Assembly: GCA_027306925.1 (NCBI GenBank) | Contig: DAHUXW010000042.1 | Coordinates: 1 to 49,397 of the forward strand | DNA from: Acidimicrobiaceae bacterium | Lineage (GTDB): Bacteria; Actinomycetota; Acidimicrobiia; Acidimicrobiales; Bog-793 | DNA: 49,397 bases | Reading direction: 5' to 3' | Part shown: in pieces, positions 34,705-44,153 of the stretch | Numbering within the stretch: position 1 is the first letter of the stretch | How the letters are laid out: the number at the start of each line of letters is the position of its first letter | The notes under the pieces: model-generated | Told to the model about the DNA's origin: nothing | Databases searched by the model: none | Seen by the model: the letters and a program-made list of their open reading frames with translations, nothing else | Made by a program: the position numbers and the translations under genes

Positions 34705-35676
34705 GTGACCGAGGTCGACCACGATCGGCACCGCCCGGAGGAGATCCGGGCGGTGCCCGTGCGCCACCCCGGTCGGTGGGTCGCGACCGCCGCCGTGCTC
34801 GTGCTCGTCGCGATGCTCGTCCACAGCCTGCTGACGAACGCCAACTTCGGGTGGTCGGTCGTCGGGCACTACTTCTTCGCCGCCCCGGTCGTGCGCGGTC
34901 TCGTGCTCACGCTCGAGCTGACGGCCGCGGCGATGCTCATCGGTGTCGTGCTCGGCGTGTGCCTCGCCATCCTGCGTCTCTCGCCGAACCCGATCCTCTC
35001 GAGCTCGGCGTGGTGCTACATCTGGTTCTTCCGCGGCACCCCGGTGTTCGTCCAGATCCTGTTCTGGTACAACATCGCTGCGCTGTTCCCCCACGTCGGT
35101 CTCGGCGCGCCCTTCGGGCCGCAGGTCGTGCGCGGCGACGCGAACACGCTCGTGACGTCCATCGTCGCCGCGATCCTCGCGCTCGGCCTCAACGAGGCCG
35201 CGTACTACGCGGAGATCGTGCGCGCCGGCATCCTCTCGGTCGACCACGGCCAGGTCGAGGCCGCGCAGTCGCTCGGGATGCGGCGGATCCAGCTCATGCG
35301 CAAGGTGGTGCTCCCGCAGGCGATGCGGGTCATCGTCCCGCCGACGGGCAACGAGACGATCTCCATGCTGAAGACCACGTCGCTCGCGAGCGTCGCCGCG
35401 GTGACCGAGCTGCTCTACTCCGCGCAGCAGATCTACGCTCGGACCTACCAGACGATCCCGCTGCTCATCATGGCGAGCATCTGGTACCTGATCCTCACGA
35501 CGGTCCTCACGATCGGCCAGTACTACGTCGAGCGCCACTACGCGCGCGGCACCTCGTACGAGCTCCCGCCGACGCCGCTCCAGCGGATGACGGGAGCGCT
35601 CGCGCACCGCACGGCGCGCCGGCGGGTCGCGGCGGTCGGCGGCGCTGCCCCCGGGCCGCTCCGGGGGCCCGGCTAG
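34705..35676 (+). CDS. Amino acid ABC transporter permease (323 aa)
   Basis: HisM/GlnP-type inner-membrane permease with five to six helices. Recognisable blocks: [16 protein letters not shown] opening the core, [36 protein letters not shown], and the EAA loop [21 protein letters not shown] that contacts the ATPase. A 30-residue charged N-terminal and a 40-residue basic C-terminal extension are longer than usual. Its TAG overlaps the GTG of the ATPase gene by 1 nt. Confidence 0.93.
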   Translation: MTEVDHDRHRPEEIRAVPVRHPGRWVATAAVLVLVAMLVHSLLTNANFGWSVVGHYFFAAPVVRGLVLTLELTAAAMLIGVVLGVCLAILRLSPNPILSSSAWCYIWFFRGTPVFVQILFWYNIAALFPHVGLGAPFGPQVVRGDANTLVTSIVAAILALGLNEAAYYAEIVRAGILSVDHGQVEAAQSLGMRRIQLMRKVVLPQAMRVIVPPTGNETISMLKTTSLASVAAVTELLYSAQQIYARTYQTIPLLIMASIWYLILTTVLTIGQYYVERHYARGTSYELPPTPLQRMTGALAHRTARRRVAAVGGAAPGPLRGPG

Positions 35677-36440
35677 TGGCCGCGCCGATGGTGCTCGCCG
35701 AGGCCGTGCACAAGCGCTACGGCCACCTCGAGGTCCTGAAGGGGATCAGCCTCGAGGTCGACGCGCGCCAGGTGATGTGCCTGCTGGGCCCGTCGGGCTC
35801 GGGCAAGTCGACGTTCCTGCGCTGCATCAACCATCTCGAGCAGATCAACTCCGGCCGCCTCTGGGTGGACGGAACGCTCGTCGGCTACGCCGAGCGGGGA
35901 GGTCGGCTGCACGAGCTCCCCGAGCGCGAGGTGTGCCGGAGGCGCACCGAGATCGGCATGGTCTTCCAGCGCTTCAACCTCTTCCCGCATCTCACGGTGC
36001 TCGAGAACGTCGTCATGGCCCCCGTCGTCGTGAAGGGCGAGGCTCGTGGCGTCGTCACCGAGCGGGCGCGCCGGCTGCTCGACCGCGTCGGCCTGTCGGC
36101 CAAGGTCGCCGCGTACCCGAACCAGCTCTCCGGCGGGCAGCAGCAGCGCGTCGCGATCGCGCGCGCGCTCGCGATGGAGCCGAAGCTCATGCTGTTCGAC
36201 GAGCCGACGAGCGCGCTCGACCCGGAGCTCGTCGGCGAGGTCCTCGACGTCATGCGCGCGCTCGCCGAGGACGGGATGACCATGGTCGTCGTCACCCACG
36301 AGATCGGCTTCGCGCGCGAGGTCGGGGACACGCTCGTGTTCATGGACGCCGGGGTCGTCGTGGAGGCGGGCCCACCGCGCGACGTCATCGCGAACCCGCA
36401 GCACGAGCGCACGAGGACGTTCCTGTCGAAGGTCCTCTGA
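35676..36440 (+). CDS. Amino acid ABC transporter ATP-binding protein (254 aa)
   Basis: GlnQ/HisP-type ATPase. Walker [11 protein letters not shown]-loop [11 protein letters not shown], signature LSGGQQQR, Walker [13 protein letters not shown], switch His in VVTHEIGFA. Length is normal. GTG at 35676 overlaps the permease stop; ATG at 35688 is an alternative start. Completes a transporter with the two preceding genes; a single permease presumably forms a homodimer. Confidence 0.95.
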   Translation: MAAPMVLAEAVHKRYGHLEVLKGISLEVDARQVMCLLGPSGSGKSTFLRCINHLEQINSGRLWVDGTLVGYAERGGRLHELPEREVCRRRTEIGMVFQRFNLFPHLTVLENVVMAPVVVKGEARGVVTERARRLLDRVGLSAKVAAYPNQLSGGQQQRVAIARALAMEPKLMLFDEPTSALDPELVGEVLDVMRALAEDGMTMVVVTHEIGFAREVGDTLVFMDAGVVVEAGPPRDVIANPQHERTRTFLSKVL

Positions 36441-36490
36441 CCGGAAGCCCCGTGTGCGGCCCGCGACGCGTCCCCGCCTACGATCACGCC

Positions 36491-36973
36491 ATGGAGATCC
36501 GGCCGGCGGCAGCGGGCGACGCGCCCGGGATCCTCGCGCTGAACCTCGAGTCCGAGTGGGCGCTGAGCCCGCTCGACCGGGCCGGCCTCGCCGCGCTCCT
36601 CGACGCCGCGCAGGTCGCGCTCGTCGCCGAGGACCGGGACGACGTCGCGGGGTTCGCGCTCGCGCTCGCGCCGGGCGCCGCGTACGACAGCGCGAACTTC
36701 CGCTGGTTCGACCAGCGCTTCGACTCCTTCCTCTACCTCGATCGCATCGCGGTCGCCGGGACCCACCGCCGGCGGGGTGTCGGAGCGGCCATCTACGAAG
36801 CGATGGAGGAGCACGCACGACGCGCGGGGCGGATGTGTTGCGAGGTGAACCTCGAGCCGCGAAACGACGCCTCGCTCGCGTTCCACGCCGCGCGCGGTTA
36901 CGGCGAGGTCGGCACCCTCGAGCACCCGGGCGGCAAGCGCGTCGTGCTGCTCGTGAAGGAGCTCGCCGGCTGA
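36491..36973 (+). CDS. GNAT-family N-acetyltransferase (160 aa)
   Basis: Acetyl-CoA-dependent acetyltransferase, substrate unknown. The acetyl-CoA site is seen in [23 protein letters not shown] (R/Q-x-x-G-x-G/A pattern RRRGVG), and a later [17 protein letters not shown] forms the typical C-terminal part. Starts at an ATG 50 bp after the ABC operon; may be co-transcribed but without overlap. Confidence 0.88.
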   Translation: MEIRPAAAGDAPGILALNLESEWALSPLDRAGLAALLDAAQVALVAEDRDDVAGFALALAPGAAYDSANFRWFDQRFDSFLYLDRIAVAGTHRRRGVGAAIYEAMEEHARRAGRMCCEVNLEPRNDASLAFHAARGYGEVGTLEHPGGKRVVLLVKELAG

Positions 36974-37327
36974 CCCGGGCGGTGCCGGGCAGGTGCGCGT
37001 AGCGGCCGCCGGCCCCGCCGGTGGCACGTCGGTTCACGGCCCGCTCCCAGCCGGCTCACGGGGAGCGTTCGCGACGGCCCGCGATGCTCGGGAGGTCGCC
37101 GGCCGGTGGCCCGTCGGACCGGGCCGGACCGCCGGCTCGCGGCCCCGCCCCGGTACGCGGTCGGCTGATCGCACCAGGTCCTGGGCGAGAGGGCGGCGGT
37201 CGCGAGCCGGCGTCCGTGGCGCGACCGCGGCCGTCGCCGCCGCGCGACCGCGGCCGTCGCCGCCGCGCCGGACGAGCCGAGCGGAGGCGTCGATGGCCGA
37301 GACTACGAGTCGCTCCGGGAGCACCTC
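36974..37327. other. 354-bp intergenic region before the two-component genes
   Basis: No convincing gene. A Arg/Pro/Ala-rich frame at 36993-37331 has no family features and is rejected. The region contains a 23-bp perfect tandem duplication (37221-37266) and presumably the promoter of the response regulator gene. Confidence 0.6.
37221..37266. repeat. 23-bp perfect tandem duplication
   Basis: The 23-bp unit beginning GCGACCGCGGCCGTCGCC occurs at 37221-37243 and again, identical, at 37244-37266. It lies 60 bp before the response regulator start. Confidence 0.88.
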
Positions 37328-38017
37328 ATGAGCCAGCGCGTCCTGGTCGTCGATGACGAGCCGTCGATCAGCGACGCGGTCGCGACCGTGCTGCGTTACG
37401 AGGGTTACGAGGTCGAGGTCGCTGCGTCGGGGTACGCGGCGCTCTCGCGGGCCCAGAACGAGCCGTTCGACCTCGTCGTCCTCGACGTCATGCTCCCGGA
37501 CATCGACGGGCTCGAGGTGACGCGGCGGCTCCGCGCCGACGGCGTGCAGGTGCCCGTGCTGTTCCTCACGGCGCGCGGAGAGGTCGACGACCTCGTCGAG
37601 GGGCTAGCGGCCGGAGGCGACGACTACGTCGCGAAGCCGTTCTCGCTCGCGGAGGTCGTCGCGCGCACGAAGGCGCTCCTGCGCCGCTCGCAGACCGGCG
37701 AGGAGGACGGTCGCCTGCGCTTCGCGGACGTCGAGCTCGACGAGCAGACCCACGAGGTGTGGCGAGCCGGCACGCCCGTGAAGCTCACGGCGACCGAGTT
37801 CAACGTGCTCCGGCTGTTCCTGCTGAACCCGCGCCGGGTGCTCTCGAAGGACCAGATCATCGACCACGTCTGGCACTACGACTTCGGTGGCAACCAGAAC
37901 ATCGTCGAGACCTACGTTCGCTACGTCCGCAAGAAGCTCGACGCGCTCGGCCCGCCGCTCATCCACACGATCCGGCTCGTCGGCTACGTGCTGCGCGAGC
38001 CGGAGCAGCAGGGCTAG
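37328..38017 (+). CDS. OmpR/PhoB-family response regulator (229 aa)
   Basis: DNA-binding output of a two-component system. Receiver domain 1-120 with acidic pair Asp9-Asp10, phosphorylated Asp53 (VVLDVMLPD) and Lys103 (KPF). A winged-helix DNA-binding domain covers 130-225 (ELDEQTHEV, then LTATEFNVLRLFLLNP and NIVETYVRYVRKKLD). Sequence is close in style to the actinobacterial TcrX/TrcR group. The kinase gene starts on the base after its stop. Confidence 0.95.
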   Translation: MSQRVLVVDDEPSISDAVATVLRYEGYEVEVAASGYAALSRAQNEPFDLVVLDVMLPDIDGLEVTRRLRADGVQVPVLFLTARGEVDDLVEGLAAGGDDYVAKPFSLAEVVARTKALLRRSQTGEEDGRLRFADVELDEQTHEVWRAGTPVKLTATEFNVLRLFLLNPRRVLSKDQIIDHVWHYDFGGNQNIVETYVRYVRKKLDALGPPLIHTIRLVGYVLREPEQQG

Positions 38018-39613
38018 GTGTCGCTCAGGGCACGGTTGCTCGCGGCCGTCGCGGCCGTCGCGCTCGTCGCGCTCGTCACCGCCGACCTCGTGACGTACGT
38101 CGAGCTGAGGTCCTTCCTCTACCACCAGGTCGACTCCTCGCTCGAGAGCGCCCACGCCGCGATCGACGCAACGCTGCGTCGCGCGGAGCCGCAGTCGGGG
38201 ACGGCGGGCTCGGGCAACGAGCAGAGAGGTTCCGCGTCGGAGCGCACCGCGTCAGCCGCGCCGTCGGGGAGCGCGTTCTGCGCCTCGAACGCCGCGGGTC
38301 TCGCGCCGGGAACCTTCGTCGAGGTGCGCACGGAAACGGGGACGATCGTCGACGGCGACGACTGCCCTGCGTACGAGACCGGCGGCACCGCGTACTCGCC
38401 GGCGCTGCACGCCTCGATCACGGGCTTCGTCCCGAGCGGTCCGTTCCACGAACCCACCGTGTACCTCACCACCCCGTCGACCGCGCACGGCGGCCCAGCG
38501 TTCCGCGTGCGCGTCTCGAAGATCTCGAGCGGTCCGTTCGCAGGGGACGAGCTCGTGCTCGCGAAGCCGCTCGACTCGACGCAGCGCACGCTCGTGCGGC
38601 TGCTCGGCGTCGAGCTCGGCGTGAGCGCGGGAGCGCTCCTCGCCGCGGTGCTCCTCGGCTTCTGGCTCGTCCGCCTGGGGCTGACGCCGCTCCGACGTGT
38701 GGAGACGACGGCGGGAGCGATCGCGCGCGGCGATCTCGAGCACCGCGTCCCCGGCGCCGACGGCCGGACCGAGGTCGGGCGCGTCGCGCTCGCGCTGAAC
38801 TACATGCTCGAGAACATCTCGCAGGCGTTCGCCGAGCGCGACGAGACCGAGGCGCAGTTGCGCGCCTCCGAGGAGCGGCTCCGGCGCTTCGTCGCCGACG
38901 CGTCGCACGAGCTGCGCACGCCGGTCGCCGCGGTGTCCGCGTACGCGCAGCTCTTCGAGCGGAGGGAGGCACTTCCCGATGGCGACCTCGGCCGCATCAT
39001 GCGCGGGATCAGGAACGAGACCGCGCGCATGGGCCAGCTCGTCGAGGACCTCCTCCTCCTCGCTCGCCTCGACGACGGCCGCCCGCTCGCCCGCTCCCGC
39101 GTCGAGCTCGTCGACCTGGTCGCCGGCGCGCTCGAGACCGCGCGTACCGTCGGCCCCGACTGGCCGGTGCGTCTCGTCGCGACCGACGCGGTCGAGGTCG
39201 TCGGTGACGCCACGCGGCTCCGCCAGGTCGTGGACAACCTCCTCGGCAACGTCCGCGCCCACACGCCACCGGGCACGACCGCGACGGTGTCGGTCGGGAG
39301 CGCCGGCGACCTCGCGGTCGTCGAGGTGGCCGACGACGGTCCGGGAATCACCGGCGAGCAGGCTCGCCGGGTCTTCGAGCGCTTCTACCGCGTGGACGCG
39401 TCGCGCGCGCGAGCCCACGGCGGCGCTGGCCTCGGTCTCGCGATCGTCTCGTCCATCGTCGACGCGCACGGCGGCCGCGTCTCCGCACGACCCGGGGACC
39501 CGCGCGGCGCCGTGTTCACGGTCACGCTTCCGCTCGCGCCCGCCGAGGAGGGAGCGCCGGCCGGCGACGAGGACGAGAACGGCGAGCACCCGTCCGGCAC
39601 GCACGTCACGTAG
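38018..39613 (+). CDS. Sensor histidine kinase, HAMP-HisKA-HATPase (531 aa)
   Basis: Membrane sensor partner of the preceding regulator. TM1 at about 7-26, an extracellular sensor domain of about 170 residues with two Cys (CASNAAG and DDCPAY) that may form a disulphide, TM2 at about 200-222, then HAMP, HisKA with His297 in ASHELRTP, and HATPase with N-box DNLLGNVRAH, G1 DDGPGI and G2 GGAGLGLAI. GTG start immediately follows the regulator's TAG. The signal is unknown; the extracellular domain has no family I recognise. Confidence 0.94.
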   Translation: MSLRARLLAAVAAVALVALVTADLVTYVELRSFLYHQVDSSLESAHAAIDATLRRAEPQSGTAGSGNEQRGSASERTASAAPSGSAFCASNAAGLAPGTFVEVRTETGTIVDGDDCPAYETGGTAYSPALHASITGFVPSGPFHEPTVYLTTPSTAHGGPAFRVRVSKISSGPFAGDELVLAKPLDSTQRTLVRLLGVELGVSAGALLAAVLLGFWLVRLGLTPLRRVETTAGAIARGDLEHRVPGADGRTEVGRVALALNYMLENISQAFAERDETEAQLRASEERLRRFVADASHELRTPVAAVSAYAQLFERREALPDGDLGRIMRGIRNETARMGQLVEDLLLLARLDDGRPLARSRVELVDLVAGALETARTVGPDWPVRLVATDAVEVVGDATRLRQVVDNLLGNVRAHTPPGTTATVSVGSAGDLAVVEVADDGPGITGEQARRVFERFYRVDASRARAHGGAGLGLAIVSSIVDAHGGRVSARPGDPRGAVFTVTLPLAPAEEGAPAGDEDENGEHPSGTHVT

Positions 39614-39645
39614 CACCCGGTCGCTCGGGTAGGGTCGCGCCGGTC

Positions 39646-40407
39646 ATGGAGATGCGATTCGACGGCAAGGTCGTGCTCGTCACTGGGGCCTCGGGAGGGA
39701 TCGGTGCGGCGGTCGCCCGTGGGTTCGCCGACGCGGGCGCGACCGTGGTCGTGCACTTCGCGACCGGCGAGGCGTCCGCGCGTTCGGTCGTCGAGTCGCT
39801 CGCCGCGACCGGCGGGGACGCCTTCGCGCTTCACGCGGACCTCACGGACCCCGCCGGCCCGGTGTCGCTCGTCGCGGCGGTCCGCGAGCGGTGCGGGCGC
39901 CTCGACGTTCTCGTGAACAACGCGGGCGGCCAGGTCCGCCGCTCGACCGTGGCCGACACCGACGACGCGCTCTACGACGACCTCGTCGCGTTGAACCTCT
40001 CGAGCGTGTTCCGCGCGTGCCGCGCTGCGATCCCGGTGATCGCGGCGGGCGGCGGCGGGTCGATCGTGAACGTGTCCTCGGTGTCGGCGCGAAACGGCGG
40101 CGGCGGCGGGTCGGTCGTCTACTCCGCGACGAAAGCCGCGGTCTCGACGCTCACGCGCGGGCTCGCGAAGGAGCTCGTGCCTCTGGGGATCCGCGTGAAC
40201 GCGGTCGCCCCGGGCCTGATCGACACGGCGTTCCACGCCGCGACGCCGCGCAGCACCTGGGACGCGGTCGTCACCGGCATCCCGATGGGGCGCGCGGGTC
40301 GGCCGGACGAGATCGTCGGCCCGGTGATGTTCCTCGCGTCCGAGTCGGCCGCGTCGTACGTGAACGGGCAGTCGCTGGAGGTCAACGGCGCGCAGTACTC
40401 GCCGTGA
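39646..40407 (+). CDS. SDR-family NAD(P)-dependent oxidoreductase (253 aa)
   Basis: Classical short-chain dehydrogenase. Cofactor motif TGASGGIG, NNAGG, catalytic Ser in VNVSSVSA, Tyr/Lys in YSATKAA, and PG-motif APGLIDTAFH. Resembles 3-oxoacyl-ACP reductase-like members; substrate not predictable. It is the first of four genes read in the same direction with short gaps, ending at the flavin reductase. Confidence 0.93.
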   Translation: MEMRFDGKVVLVTGASGGIGAAVARGFADAGATVVVHFATGEASARSVVESLAATGGDAFALHADLTDPAGPVSLVAAVRERCGRLDVLVNNAGGQVRRSTVADTDDALYDDLVALNLSSVFRACRAAIPVIAAGGGGSIVNVSSVSARNGGGGGSVVYSATKAAVSTLTRGLAKELVPLGIRVNAVAPGLIDTAFHAATPRSTWDAVVTGIPMGRAGRPDEIVGPVMFLASESAASYVNGQSLEVNGAQYSP

Positions 40408-40450
40408 GCGCCGAGGCACGGATCAGGAACGCGAGCGAGGAGGAGGCGGG

Positions 40451-41386
40451 ATGCGTGTCGTGGTGACGGGAGCGCGCGGCAAGGTCGGGCGCGCCGCGGT
40501 GGGGGCGCTCGTGCAGTCGGGGCACGAGGTCGTGGCGACGGACCTCGTCCGGCCGGCGTTCGAGCGCCCCGATCCGGGCGCTCCCCACTACATCCAGGCG
40601 GACCTCACCGACGCCGGGGACACGCTCGCGGTGGTGCGTGGCGCCGACGCGGTCGTGCACTGCGCGGCGATCCCCGAGCCGACCGGCAACACCGCGCACA
40701 CCGTGTTCCGCACGAACCTCACGATGACGTTCAACTGCGTCGAGGCGGCCGTGCGCTGGGGCGTGAAGCGATTCGTCAACCTCTCCTCGGAGACCGCCCC
40801 CGGGTTCTTCTTCGCCGAGCGCCCGTTCGCGCCCGACTACCTGCCTGTCGACGAGGAGCACCCGTTGCGGCCGCAGGATCCGTACGCGCTGTCGAAGGTC
40901 TTCGGCGAGCAGCTCATGGACGCGGCGGTGCGCCGCAGCGACATCCGCGCGATCAGCGTGCGGCCGTGCTGGGTGCAGTGGGAGGGGAGCATCGAGTGGA
41001 ACCTCGGCCCGCAGGTCCGCGACCGGTCGGTCCGCACGCCCAACGTGCACTCCTACATCGACGTGTACGACCTCGCGGACGCGCTCGTCGCGTGCGTCGA
41101 GTCCGACCTCGAGGGGCACGAGGTCCTGTACATCGCGTCCCCGGACACGGTCGGGAACCACGACTTCGTCGCGCTCGTGCGGGAGGTGTACGGGCTCGAC
41201 GTCCCGATCCGGCCGCTCGAGCGCCCCGACGCGTCCGGGATCAGCTGCGCGAAGGCGGCGCGGCTCATCGGCTACGCGCCGAAGCGGTCGTGGCGCGACT
41301 ACCTCGACCCGGACGGCCACCTCCTCCCCGAGGTCCGCGAGCGGCTTGCCGCGTGGGGCGGCGACGGCCCCCGCTACCACTCGTGA
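40451..41386 (+). CDS. NAD(P)-dependent epimerase/dehydratase, uronate dehydrogenase-like (311 aa)
   Basis: Extended SDR. N-terminal TGARGKVG (GxxGxxG), HCAAIPEPTGN, catalytic LSSETAP and Tyr-x3-Lys in DPYALSKVFGE. The pattern with PEPTGN and VRPCWVQWE resembles uronate/sugar-acid dehydrogenases more than UDP-sugar epimerases. GAGGAGG precedes the ATG. Its stop overlaps the next gene's GTG by 4 nt, tying it to the siderophore-interacting protein. Confidence 0.9.
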   Translation: MRVVVTGARGKVGRAAVGALVQSGHEVVATDLVRPAFERPDPGAPHYIQADLTDAGDTLAVVRGADAVVHCAAIPEPTGNTAHTVFRTNLTMTFNCVEAAVRWGVKRFVNLSSETAPGFFFAERPFAPDYLPVDEEHPLRPQDPYALSKVFGEQLMDAAVRRSDIRAISVRPCWVQWEGSIEWNLGPQVRDRSVRTPNVHSYIDVYDLADALVACVESDLEGHEVLYIASPDTVGNHDFVALVREVYGLDVPIRPLERPDASGISCAKAARLIGYAPKRSWRDYLDPDGHLLPEVRERLAAWGGDGPRYHS

Positions 41387-42177
41387 GCGCCGCGGACAGC
41401 CAGCCGGCGCCCGTCGCCCCGAGCGCGTTTCCACTGGTCGACCCGGCGCGATGGCTGCTCGAGGTCGTGAGCGTGGCCTCCCTCACCCCGGGCGTGACGC
41501 GCGTGCGCGCGCACCTGCTCACGGCGAACGGCACGCCGGGGCCGTTCGCGTACGCGCCCGGGCAGGATCTGACCGTGTCGCTCCCCGCGCCGAGCGGGTC
41601 GACGGTGAGCCGGCGGTACACGGTCGACGGGTACGACGTGGCGAGCGGCGTCGTCGAGCTCGCGGTCGTCGCACACGGCGACGGACCGGGCGCCCGCTGG
41701 CTCGCCGCGGGCACCGCGGGCCGGAGGGTCGAGGCCGTCGGCCCGCGCGGCAAGATCACGCTCGCGGCGGGCGTCTCGACCCACCTGTTCGTCGGCGACG
41801 AAGCGTCGTTCGCGGCCGTCCGCGCGATCGCGGCGGCGGTCCCGGCCGGCGGGCGCGCCCTCGTGCTCGCGGACGTGGCGGGAAGCCACGAGCACCGGGC
41901 GATCACCGTCGGCGACGACGTCGCGCTCGACCTCCGGTGGGTCCACCGGGGGGACGCCCCGGCGGAGTCGCCGGCCCGTGTGCTCGATGCCCTCGACGAG
42001 CTCGACCTGCCGGTGGCCGACACCCATGCGTACGTGTTCGGCGAGGCGCACGTCGTCGCCGCCGCTGCCCGGGCGCTCGTCGCGCACCGGCTCGACGCGT
42101 CGCGGATCTCGGCGAAGCCGTACTGGCGTGCCGGACGGCCCAACGCCGATCGCGGCGAGCCGGACCGCGAGCTGTGA
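41383..42177 (+). CDS. Siderophore-interacting protein, FAD-dependent (264 aa)
   Basis: ViuB/YqjH-type reductase that releases iron from ferric siderophores in the cytosol. An FAD-binding domain with SRRYTVDGYD (R-x-Y-T/S motif), HGDGPGARWLAAG, and a C-terminal NAD(P)-binding-like domain with LFVGDEASFAAVRAI and YVFGEAHVVAAAARAL followed by KPYWRAGRPN, the family's C-terminal signature. Coupled on both sides by GTGA overlaps, downstream to the flavin reductase. No siderophore biosynthesis or uptake genes are near. Confidence 0.92.
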   Translation: MSAADSQPAPVAPSAFPLVDPARWLLEVVSVASLTPGVTRVRAHLLTANGTPGPFAYAPGQDLTVSLPAPSGSTVSRRYTVDGYDVASGVVELAVVAHGDGPGARWLAAGTAGRRVEAVGPRGKITLAAGVSTHLFVGDEASFAAVRAIAAAVPAGGRALVLADVAGSHEHRAITVGDDVALDLRWVHRGDAPAESPARVLDALDELDLPVADTHAYVFGEAHVVAAAARALVAHRLDASRISAKPYWRAGRPNADRGEPDREL

Positions 42178-42695
42178 CGCAGGGCGCGGCGGTGCCGACC
42201 GCGCTCGACGGGCCGGACGGGGAGTCGCTGTTCAAGAGCGTGATGGGCAGGTTCGCTACCGGCGTGACCGTCGTCACCGCGGTCGAGGACGGCGTCCCGG
42301 TGGGCTTTACCTGCCAGAGCTTCGTCTCGCTGTCCATCTCGCCACCGCTCGTCGCGCTCGCTCCGGCGAAGAGCTCGACGAGCTGGCCGCGGATGGTGAC
42401 GGCGGGTGCATTCTGCGTCAACGTGCTCAGCCGGGAGCAGGCGGCGCTCGGGGACGCGTTCGCGGTGTCCGGCGGCGACAAGTTCGCGGGCGTCGCGTGG
42501 CGGAGCGCGGTGACCGGCGCACCGGTGCTCGACGGCGCGCTCGCGTACGTCGACTGCTCGCTCGAGCTCGTGCACGACGCCGGCGACCACGAGCTCGTCG
42601 TCGGTCGCGTCGTCGACCTCGGCGCGACGGACGCGGCACCGCTCGTCTACTACTGCGGGCGCTTCACGGGCCTGGTCGATCCACCCGCGTCCTGA
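42174..42695 (+). CDS. Flavin reductase-like domain protein (173 aa)
   Basis: FMN-binding split-barrel of the flavin reductase family that supplies reduced flavin using NAD(P)H. Family start FKSVMGRFATGVTVVTA, FTCQSFVSLSISPPLVAL and FCVNVLSREQ, later DHELVVGRVVD. Length is usual. GTG overlaps the preceding stop by 4 nt, so it is made with the siderophore-interacting protein, with which it might share a ferric-reduction task; it could alternatively serve a two-component monooxygenase not present here. Confidence 0.93.
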   Translation: MTQGAAVPTALDGPDGESLFKSVMGRFATGVTVVTAVEDGVPVGFTCQSFVSLSISPPLVALAPAKSSTSWPRMVTAGAFCVNVLSREQAALGDAFAVSGGDKFAGVAWRSAVTGAPVLDGALAYVDCSLELVHDAGDHELVVGRVVDLGATDAAPLVYYCGRFTGLVDPPAS

Positions 42696-42767
42696 GCGGC
42701 GCCGTCCGGCGCGCGCCGGGCCGGGCGCGGTGCGCGATCGACGCCTCCAGGTCCCGCGCCGGCGGTC

Positions 42768-44153
42768 GTGAGCGACGTCATGGCAGTCGATGCCGCCTCG
42801 GGACCCGCGACCGCCTTCGACGTGGTCGTCGGTCGGCAGCCGATCTTCGACCGCGACCGGGTCGTCGTCGGCTACGAGCTCCTGTTCCGCCACCTGGACG
42901 ACGAGATGGACCGCGCGGGCGCGGAGCACGGCCTCATGACGGCCGACGTCGTGTTCGGCACCGTGAGCATCGGCGTCGACCGGCTCGTCGGGGACAAGCT
43001 CGCCTTCGTCAACGCGGACCGTGCCATCCTCACCGGCGCCGTGCCGATCGTGCTCCCGCCCGGTCGCACGGTCGTCGAGATCCTCGAGACCGTGCGACCG
43101 GACGACGAGGTGCTCGCCGGTTGCCGCCGCCTCGCGCGACGGGGCTTCGTGCTCGCGCTCGACGACTTCGAGTGGTTCCCGGGTTGCGAACCGCTCCTCG
43201 AGCTCGCGTCCATCGTGAAGCTCGACGTCCTCGCGCTCGGGCTCGACAGGCTCCCGGCGCTCCTCGAGCGGTGCCGCGGGTTCGGCGTCGACCTGCTCGC
43301 CGAAAAGGTCGAGACGCCGGAACAGCTCGACACGTGCCGGGACCTCGGGTTCGACTACTTCCAGGGCTACCTGCTCTCGCGTCCGACGACGGTCTCCGGT
43401 CGGGCGGTCGCGCCGGACGCCGCCGCCCGGATCGAGCTCGTGGCGAAGCTCGCGGGCGGCGAGTGCGACCTGGCCGAGATCGAGGCGATCGTCGAGCGGG
43501 TGCCGGCGGCCGCGCACCAGATCCTCGGGCTCGCCGGAATCGGAGCGGCCGACGGCCTGCGCAGGCCGGTCCGCTCGATCCGTGACGCGCTCGTGCTCGT
43601 CGGCTGGCGCTCGCTCCAGAGCTGGGCGGCGCTTCTCGTGCTCGTCGACCGGGGCGACCCGCGAAGCGAGGGCTCGGTCACCGCGCTCGTGCGCGCCCGC
43701 ATGTGCGAGCTCCTCGCGGTGCGCACCGGGGCCGGCGCGTCGGGAGCCGGCTTCGCAGCCGGAATGGCTTCGACCTTCGACGTGCTGCTCGGCGTGGAGC
43801 TCGGGGCCGTGGTGGACGCGCTCGGCGTCGACGAGGAGCTTCGGATCGCGGCGCTCGGGGGCGACAGCCCCATCGGCCGGATCGTCGCCGACGTGACCGA
43901 TTTCCAGTTCGGGCGGCACGAGCTCGCCTGCCGGTCCGCGGCGAGCCCGCTCGCGCTCCAGCGCGCGTGGGCGGAGGCGATCGACTGGGCCGTCCAGGTC
44001 GTGCCCGGCGCCTGGAGAGCGTCGCCGACCGCCCGTCGCGCGACGCGGCGGTGCCGGGCCACGAGGGCCCGGCACCCGACCGACGGCTCTGCTCGCGGCA
44101 CCCGGCCGCGGGTCAGTTCCCGGCGGCTGCTCCGCAGATCGTCTCGATCATGA
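42768..44153 (+). CDS. EAL-HDOD domain signalling protein, degenerate EAL (461 aa)
   Basis: YuxH-type protein: EAL-like domain (about 17-215) followed by HDOD (220-400). The signature Glu-Ala-Leu is ELL here (VVGYELLFRH), the catalytic DDFG motif is DDFE (ALDDFEWFPG), and the acidic residues are only partly kept (KLDVL, AEKVET), so c-di-GMP hydrolysis is unlikely and a sensing or scaffold role is likely. After about residue 415 comes an Arg/Ser/Thr-rich tail of about 46 residues that runs antisense into the end of the glutamine synthetase gene (41 nt overlap), probably a read-on after loss of the original stop. Confidence 0.87.
   Translation: MSDVMAVDAASGPATAFDVVVGRQPIFDRDRVVVGYELLFRHLDDEMDRAGAEHGLMTADVVFGTVSIGVDRLVGDKLAFVNADRAILTGAVPIVLPPGRTVVEILETVRPDDEVLAGCRRLARRGFVLALDDFEWFPGCEPLLELASIVKLDVLALGLDRLPALLERCRGFGVDLLAEKVETPEQLDTCRDLGFDYFQGYLLSRPTTVSGRAVAPDAAARIELVAKLAGGECDLAEIEAIVERVPAAAHQILGLAGIGAADGLRRPVRSIRDALVLVGWRSLQSWAALLVLVDRGDPRSEGSVTALVRARMCELLAVRTGAGASGAGFAAGMASTFDVLLGVELGAVVDALGVDEELRIAALGGDSPIGRIVADVTDFQFGRHELACRSAASPLALQRAWAEAIDWAVQVVPGAWRASPTARRATRRCRATRARHPTDGSARGTRPRVSSRRLLRRSSRS

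Noticed and set aside
36993-37331. Plus-strand open frame ending in an ATGA overlap with the response regulator
   Set aside because: Gly/Arg/Pro-rich, spans a tandem duplication, lacks any domain; the overlap is likely chance.
41265-44075. 936-residue open frame on the minus strand
   Set aside because: It is antisense to four clearly conserved plus-strand genes, is Arg/Glu/Pro-biased and has no domain; such long shadows are expected at this GC content.
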